NCBI GenBank assembly: GCA_030632405.1
Contig: DAOVUU010000077.1
Span: forward strand, 1-8,684
Direction of reading: 5' to 3'
From: Desulfobulbaceae bacterium
GTDB lineage: Bacteria; Desulfobacterota; Desulfobulbia; Desulfobulbales; Desulfocapsaceae
DNA: 8,684 nt
Shown: positions 5,777-8,684 of the stretch, piece after piece
Numbering within the stretch: position 1 is the stretch's first letter
Layout of the letters: the number at the start of each line of letters is the position of its first letter
Notes under the pieces: generated by a model
Seen by the model: only the letters and a program-made list of their open reading frames with translations
Database searches by the model: none
What the model was told of the DNA's origin: nothing
Made by a program: the position numbers and the translations under genes

Positions 5777-7315
5777 ATGAAAATAAAAACCCCTATAATT
5801 AAGTCTGTGTTGATGATCTTGATGTTCGCTTTGGCAGCTGTTCAACCTGTGTCCGCTGGAAAAAAAGATGACACAATGGTTATTGCGTTTGTCCGGGAAA
5901 TACTGAACCTCGATTACATGCATACGACCAAACGTGAATATATCATGTTATCTGATTTAATTGATGAGACATTGTTTCATGTTGATGAAACCACGTTTGA
6001 AATTAAACCGAACCTGGCGATTTCATACAACTATTCTGATGACAAAACGATTGATGTTGTCTTGCGTCAGGATGTGACATTTCACGACGGGAGTAAAATG
6101 ACGGCGGATGATGTGTATTACACATATCAATATGTAATCGAAGATAAAGCCAACAAGCCCCACAAAACAACAGTACGCTGGCTGGAAAGCGTTGAAAAAA
6201 CTGGTCCATATTCTGTTCGTTTTAGATTGAAAACGACTTATCCCCTGGCTTTAAGAGACATGGCCAGGCGTATTCGCATCCGCCAGAACGGAATTTACGG
6301 AACAACTGGTAATTATGACAAAAATAACCAGGCAGCAACCTTGAATGGTCTTGGTCCTTACAAAGTTAAATCGTTTGATCCCGGTAAAGAGTTAATTCTG
6401 GAACGCTTTGACAAATATTTCGAGGGTCCGAAGGGAAAATCTGCTATAGCAAAAATCAAAATCAGGAGTATTCCTGATTTGGGTACACAACAAGCCGAGT
6501 TGATGACCGGAAATATTGACTGGATATACAATGTGCCTATGGATGTTGCCCAAAGCATGGGCAAAACAGGACGGGCCGTCCATCTCGAAGGCCCATCAAT
6601 GCGCATAGGATTTATTCCACTGGATGCAGGTGGGTATTCAGGTGAGGGTAATCCACTGACAAAAGTCAATGTTCGTCGAGCAATTATTCATGCCATTGAC
6701 CGGGAAAATATAATTACTAACCTGGTAGGAGGAACGTCAAAAGTTATTGACTCCGCTTGCCATCCAATCCAGTTTGGCTGTACTGACGATGTTCGAAAAT
6801 ATGAATATAATCTTGAAAAAGCAAAGGCATTGATAGCTGACGCCGGTTATCCCGATGGTTTCAAACTCGATCTATGGGCTTACCGGGAACAGCAGGTCTC
6901 TGAAGCCATTGCTTCCGACCTGACAAAAGCAGGTATTAAAGTGAATTTGCGGTATTCAAAACTATCAGCTTTGAATAAAGCTCGCAGAGCACGGCAGATT
7001 CCAGCCTATTTCGGAACGTGGGCGTCTGGTGGCACGGCAGATGTTGCTGCGATTGCCAATGTCCACTGGAGTATTGACAGTGATCGTAATCTTTCAGGGG
7101 ATCCTAAAGTTACTGAATTGATGCTGGGCGCTGAGAATACCAAAGATCCCGGTGAACGTAAGGAACTTTACAGCAAAGGCTTACAACTTATTGCCGACCA
7201 GGCATATTGGGTTCCTCTGTATGCTTTCACGGCCAACTACCTGACCTCCAAAGACCTGAGTTTCCCAATTCCCTTAGACGGGCTACCACGTCTCTACAAA
7301 ACCAGCTGGAAGTAG
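5777..7315 (+). CDS. Family-5 extracellular solute-binding protein of a peptide-type ABC importer
   Basis: A 512-residue periplasmic receptor that captures substrate and delivers it to the DppB/DppC-type permeases encoded next. The signal peptide covers residues 1-27: a basic MKIKTPIIK, a hydrophobic core VLMILMFALAAV, and cleavage after VSA. No lipobox cysteine is present, so it should be a soluble periplasmic protein. SBP_bac_5 hallmarks follow in order: the LRQDVTFHDGSKMTADDVYYTY signature (96-117); LNGLGPYKVKSFDPGKELILERFDKYFEG (189-217); VRRAIIHAIDRENI (299-312); the AKALIADAGYPDGF block (349-362); and the C-terminal WVPLYAF (478-484). Cys328 and Cys335 (ACHPIQFGC) are the only cysteines in the mature chain and could form a disulfide. 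The class imports dipeptides, oligopeptides, nickel or other small ligands. Sequence alone does not give the substrate here. It is the first gene of the operon, divergent from the RpiR-family regulator, and followed by a strong hairpin. Confidence 0.92.
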   Translation: MKIKTPIIKSVLMILMFALAAVQPVSAGKKDDTMVIAFVREILNLDYMHTTKREYIMLSDLIDETLFHVDETTFEIKPNLAISYNYSDDKTIDVVLRQDVTFHDGSKMTADDVYYTYQYVIEDKANKPHKTTVRWLESVEKTGPYSVRFRLKTTYPLALRDMARRIRIRQNGIYGTTGNYDKNNQAATLNGLGPYKVKSFDPGKELILERFDKYFEGPKGKSAIAKIKIRSIPDLGTQQAELMTGNIDWIYNVPMDVAQSMGKTGRAVHLEGPSMRIGFIPLDAGGYSGEGNPLTKVNVRRAIIHAIDRENIITNLVGGTSKVIDSACHPIQFGCTDDVRKYEYNLEKAKALIADAGYPDGFKLDLWAYREQQVSEAIASDLTKAGIKVNLRYSKLSALNKARRARQIPAYFGTWASGGTADVAAIANVHWSIDSDRNLSGDPKVTELMLGAENTKDPGERKELYSKGLQLIADQAYWVPLYAFTANYLTSKDLSFPIPLDGLPRLYKTSWK

Positions 7316-7323
7316 ACTGAAAA

Positions 7324-7353
7324 CATGAAGGGGTCTTTTAGCGCCCCTTCATG
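7324..7353 (+). terminator. Intercistronic hairpin between binding protein and permease (attenuator or mRNA stabiliser)
   Basis: CATGAAGGGG (7324-7333) and CCCCTTCATG (7344-7353) form a perfect 10-bp stem with a 10-base loop, starting eight bases after the binding-protein stop codon. No T tract follows, so it is not a standard intrinsic terminator. Hairpins at this spot in importer operons commonly protect the upstream message or reduce read-through, giving more binding protein than permease. The stem is seen directly; its role is inferred. Confidence 0.6.
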
Positions 7354-7396
7354 AAACATTACGTATACTTTTCGCACTTGATCGCAGGAAATCAAT

Positions 7397-8314
7397 ATGC
7401 TCCGCTATTTTATAAGACGTGGATTCATGGCTCTTCTGGTTGCGCTGACCGTCTCAATTGCGGCATTTGTTTTGCTCAACGTTGCAGTTGATCCGGCGAT
7501 GGCAATTGCCGGGGAAGATGCTGATCTATTGCTTGTTGAACAAATCCGTGAGCAGTACGGTTTTGATAGACCAATATTTATACAATACTTCGATTGGCTC
7601 TTTCGGATAATGCGAGGGGATTTTGGCGAAAGCTATTACTGGAACAAACCTGTTGGAGAATTGATTCTTTCTCATGCACCGGTAACTCTTCAACTTGCTT
7701 TAATGGCAATTTTTGTAACGGTGATAATCTCGATTCCACTTGCTACTCTGGCTGCATTGAAGCAAAATTCCTTGATTGACAGATTTGCTCTTTCAACTGC
7801 CGTTTCCGCCCAGGCTATTCCGAATTTTTGGCTCGGCCTGATAATGATCATCATGTTTTCAGTAACCTGGCAGATTTTTCCTGTTTCAGGGGATGACAGC
7901 TTTGTTCATTTTATTTTACCTTCATTTGTCCTTGGTGCCAGCTCAGTACCGGCCGTAATGCGTCTGACCCGAAACGGTCTGCTTGACGTAATGACGTCGG
8001 ATTATATCAGGACAGCCCGCTCTAAAGGTTTTGGGGGACTCAGACTTCTGTTCAAGCATGCCATGCGCAATGCACTGTTACCGGTAGTCAGTGTTCTGGC
8101 AGTCCAGTTAGGCCAGAAACTTGGCGGTTCGGTGATAACAGAATCAGTATTTGCTATTAACGGCCTGGGCCGTCTTGCTCTGGAGTCAATTTTAGGAGGA
8201 GATATTCCGACTGTCCAGATGCTGGTTTTCGTTTTTGCCCTGACCTTTGTTATAATGACTTTAGTCGCTGATCTCCTCAACGCGTGGCTTGACCCTCGTT
8301 TACGATTGGGATGA
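7397..8314 (+). CDS. DppB/OppB-type ABC transporter permease
   Basis: A 305-residue inner-membrane permease, one half of the transmembrane channel of the importer. The N-terminus MLRYFIRRGFMALLVALTVSIAAFVLL (TM1, about 9-29) is typical of the DppB class. The periplasmic segment with QIREQYGFDRPIFIQYFDWLFRIMRGDFGESY (49-80) follows, including the family's 'yGLd.P...qy..wl....GDfG.S' pattern. Further membrane helices lie at about 98-121, 135-160, 170-189, 226-250 and 274-298. The cytoplasmic EAA loop that docks the ATPase is DYIRTARSKGFGGLRLLFKH (202-221), leading into AMRNALLPVV. The C-terminus LNAWLDPRLRLG is normal for the family and the length is typical. AGGAA (7386-7390) lies six bases before the ATG. 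Its stop codon is four bases from the next permease start, so the two are likely translated together. Confidence 0.95.
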   Translation: MLRYFIRRGFMALLVALTVSIAAFVLLNVAVDPAMAIAGEDADLLLVEQIREQYGFDRPIFIQYFDWLFRIMRGDFGESYYWNKPVGELILSHAPVTLQLALMAIFVTVIISIPLATLAALKQNSLIDRFALSTAVSAQAIPNFWLGLIMIIMFSVTWQIFPVSGDDSFVHFILPSFVLGASSVPAVMRLTRNGLLDVMTSDYIRTARSKGFGGLRLLFKHAMRNALLPVVSVLAVQLGQKLGGSVITESVFAINGLGRLALESILGGDIPTVQMLVFVFALTFVIMTLVADLLNAWLDPRLRLG

Positions 8315-8318
8315 TGAT

Positions 8319-8684
8319 ATGACGATATCAAGATTGGCCCACTATCGCAGTACGTCATCATTAGATGATGAGGTCGTAGCAGAACTTACTCCGGGCCAAT
8401 TGTTAATTAAGAGAATAAAAGAGCACAAGGGATTGATAATCGGGTTTCTTATAATCGTCGTCTTAATGCTGATCGGGGTATTTGCGCCACTAATTGCTCC
8501 TTATGACCCATTTGAACAGATTTTGTCAAAACGATTGATTCCACCGTGCTGGAGTGAGGGCGGCTCTCTGGCACATCTATTTGGAACAGATCATCTCGGT
8601 CGCGATTATTTAAGTCGCTTAATTTTTGGAACCCGAATCTCCCTCATGATTGGCTATGGTGCGGCGACGGTAGGTATGCTGATC
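8319..8684 (+). CDS. DppC/OppC-type ABC transporter permease, N-terminal part (cut by the window end)
   Basis: The frame is open from ATG 8319 through the last base, giving 122 residues. The protein begins MTISRLAHYRSTSS, then has TM1 at about 39-60 (LIIGFLIIVVLMLIGVFAPLI). This is followed by the DppC-class APYDPFEQ turn (60-67), RLIPPCWSEGGSLAHLFGTD (72-91) and the hallmark GTDHLGRDYLSRLIFGTRISL (89-109), leading into the second membrane helix. This is the second channel subunit, partner of the permease at 7397-8314. Its start lies four bases after that gene's stop (TGA 8312-8314), with only a weak GGGA upstream, which suggests translational coupling. The EAA loop and C-terminus lie outside the window. 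Two ATPase genes (DppD/DppF type) would be expected further right. Confidence 0.93.
   Translation, partial: MTISRLAHYRSTSSLDDEVVAELTPGQLLIKRIKEHKGLIIGFLIIVVLMLIGVFAPLIAPYDPFEQILSKRLIPPCWSEGGSLAHLFGTDHLGRDYLSRLIFGTRISLMIGYGAATVGMLI

Overview
The window looks like a moderately AT-rich Gram-negative chromosome. My best guess is a sulfate-reducing delta-proteobacterium of the Desulfobulbaceae type (Desulfobacterota). Three things suggest this: an unusually long HolA with an insertion, a divided gene map mixing housekeeping genes with a peptide-type ABC importer, and a large palindromic element at the left edge built around a 14-base perfect palindrome, which I associate from memory with that group. 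The taxonomic call is inference and could be wrong.

Layout. The left 5.4 kb is read on the minus strand, in transcription order: an RpiR/MurR-family regulator (5375-4488), a large membrane-anchored protein of unknown function (4447-1985), the DNA polymerase III delta subunit holA (1998-610, overlapping the previous gene by 14 bases), and the Clp protease adaptor clpS (452-138). Beyond clpS the window edge (about 1-99) is an imperfect inverted-repeat element. The right part is read on the plus strand: a family-5 periplasmic solute-binding protein (5777-7315), a DppB-type permease (7397-8314) and the start of a DppC-type permease (8319 to the window end, truncated). Together these are the first part of a dipeptide/oligopeptide/nickel-class ABC import operon. 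Its ATPases and any catabolic genes would lie to the right.

How the parts work together. The RpiR-type regulator is divergent from the importer across a 401-base intergenic region. That region has a good sigma-70-like promoter facing the importer, with a near-perfect palindrome sitting just after the -10 and over the likely start site. A local repressor or sensor for the importer is the simplest reading. A perfect 10-bp hairpin separates the binding-protein gene from the permease genes, a position suited to making more binding protein than permease.

The most interesting object is the 820-residue protein at 4447-1985. It has one N-terminal membrane segment, a long apparently helical body, and a C-terminal region with RGHSY (His688) and GSCGG (Cys726) placed like the His/Cys dyad of caspase-like (clan CD) peptidases. 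I recognise no named family for the whole protein.
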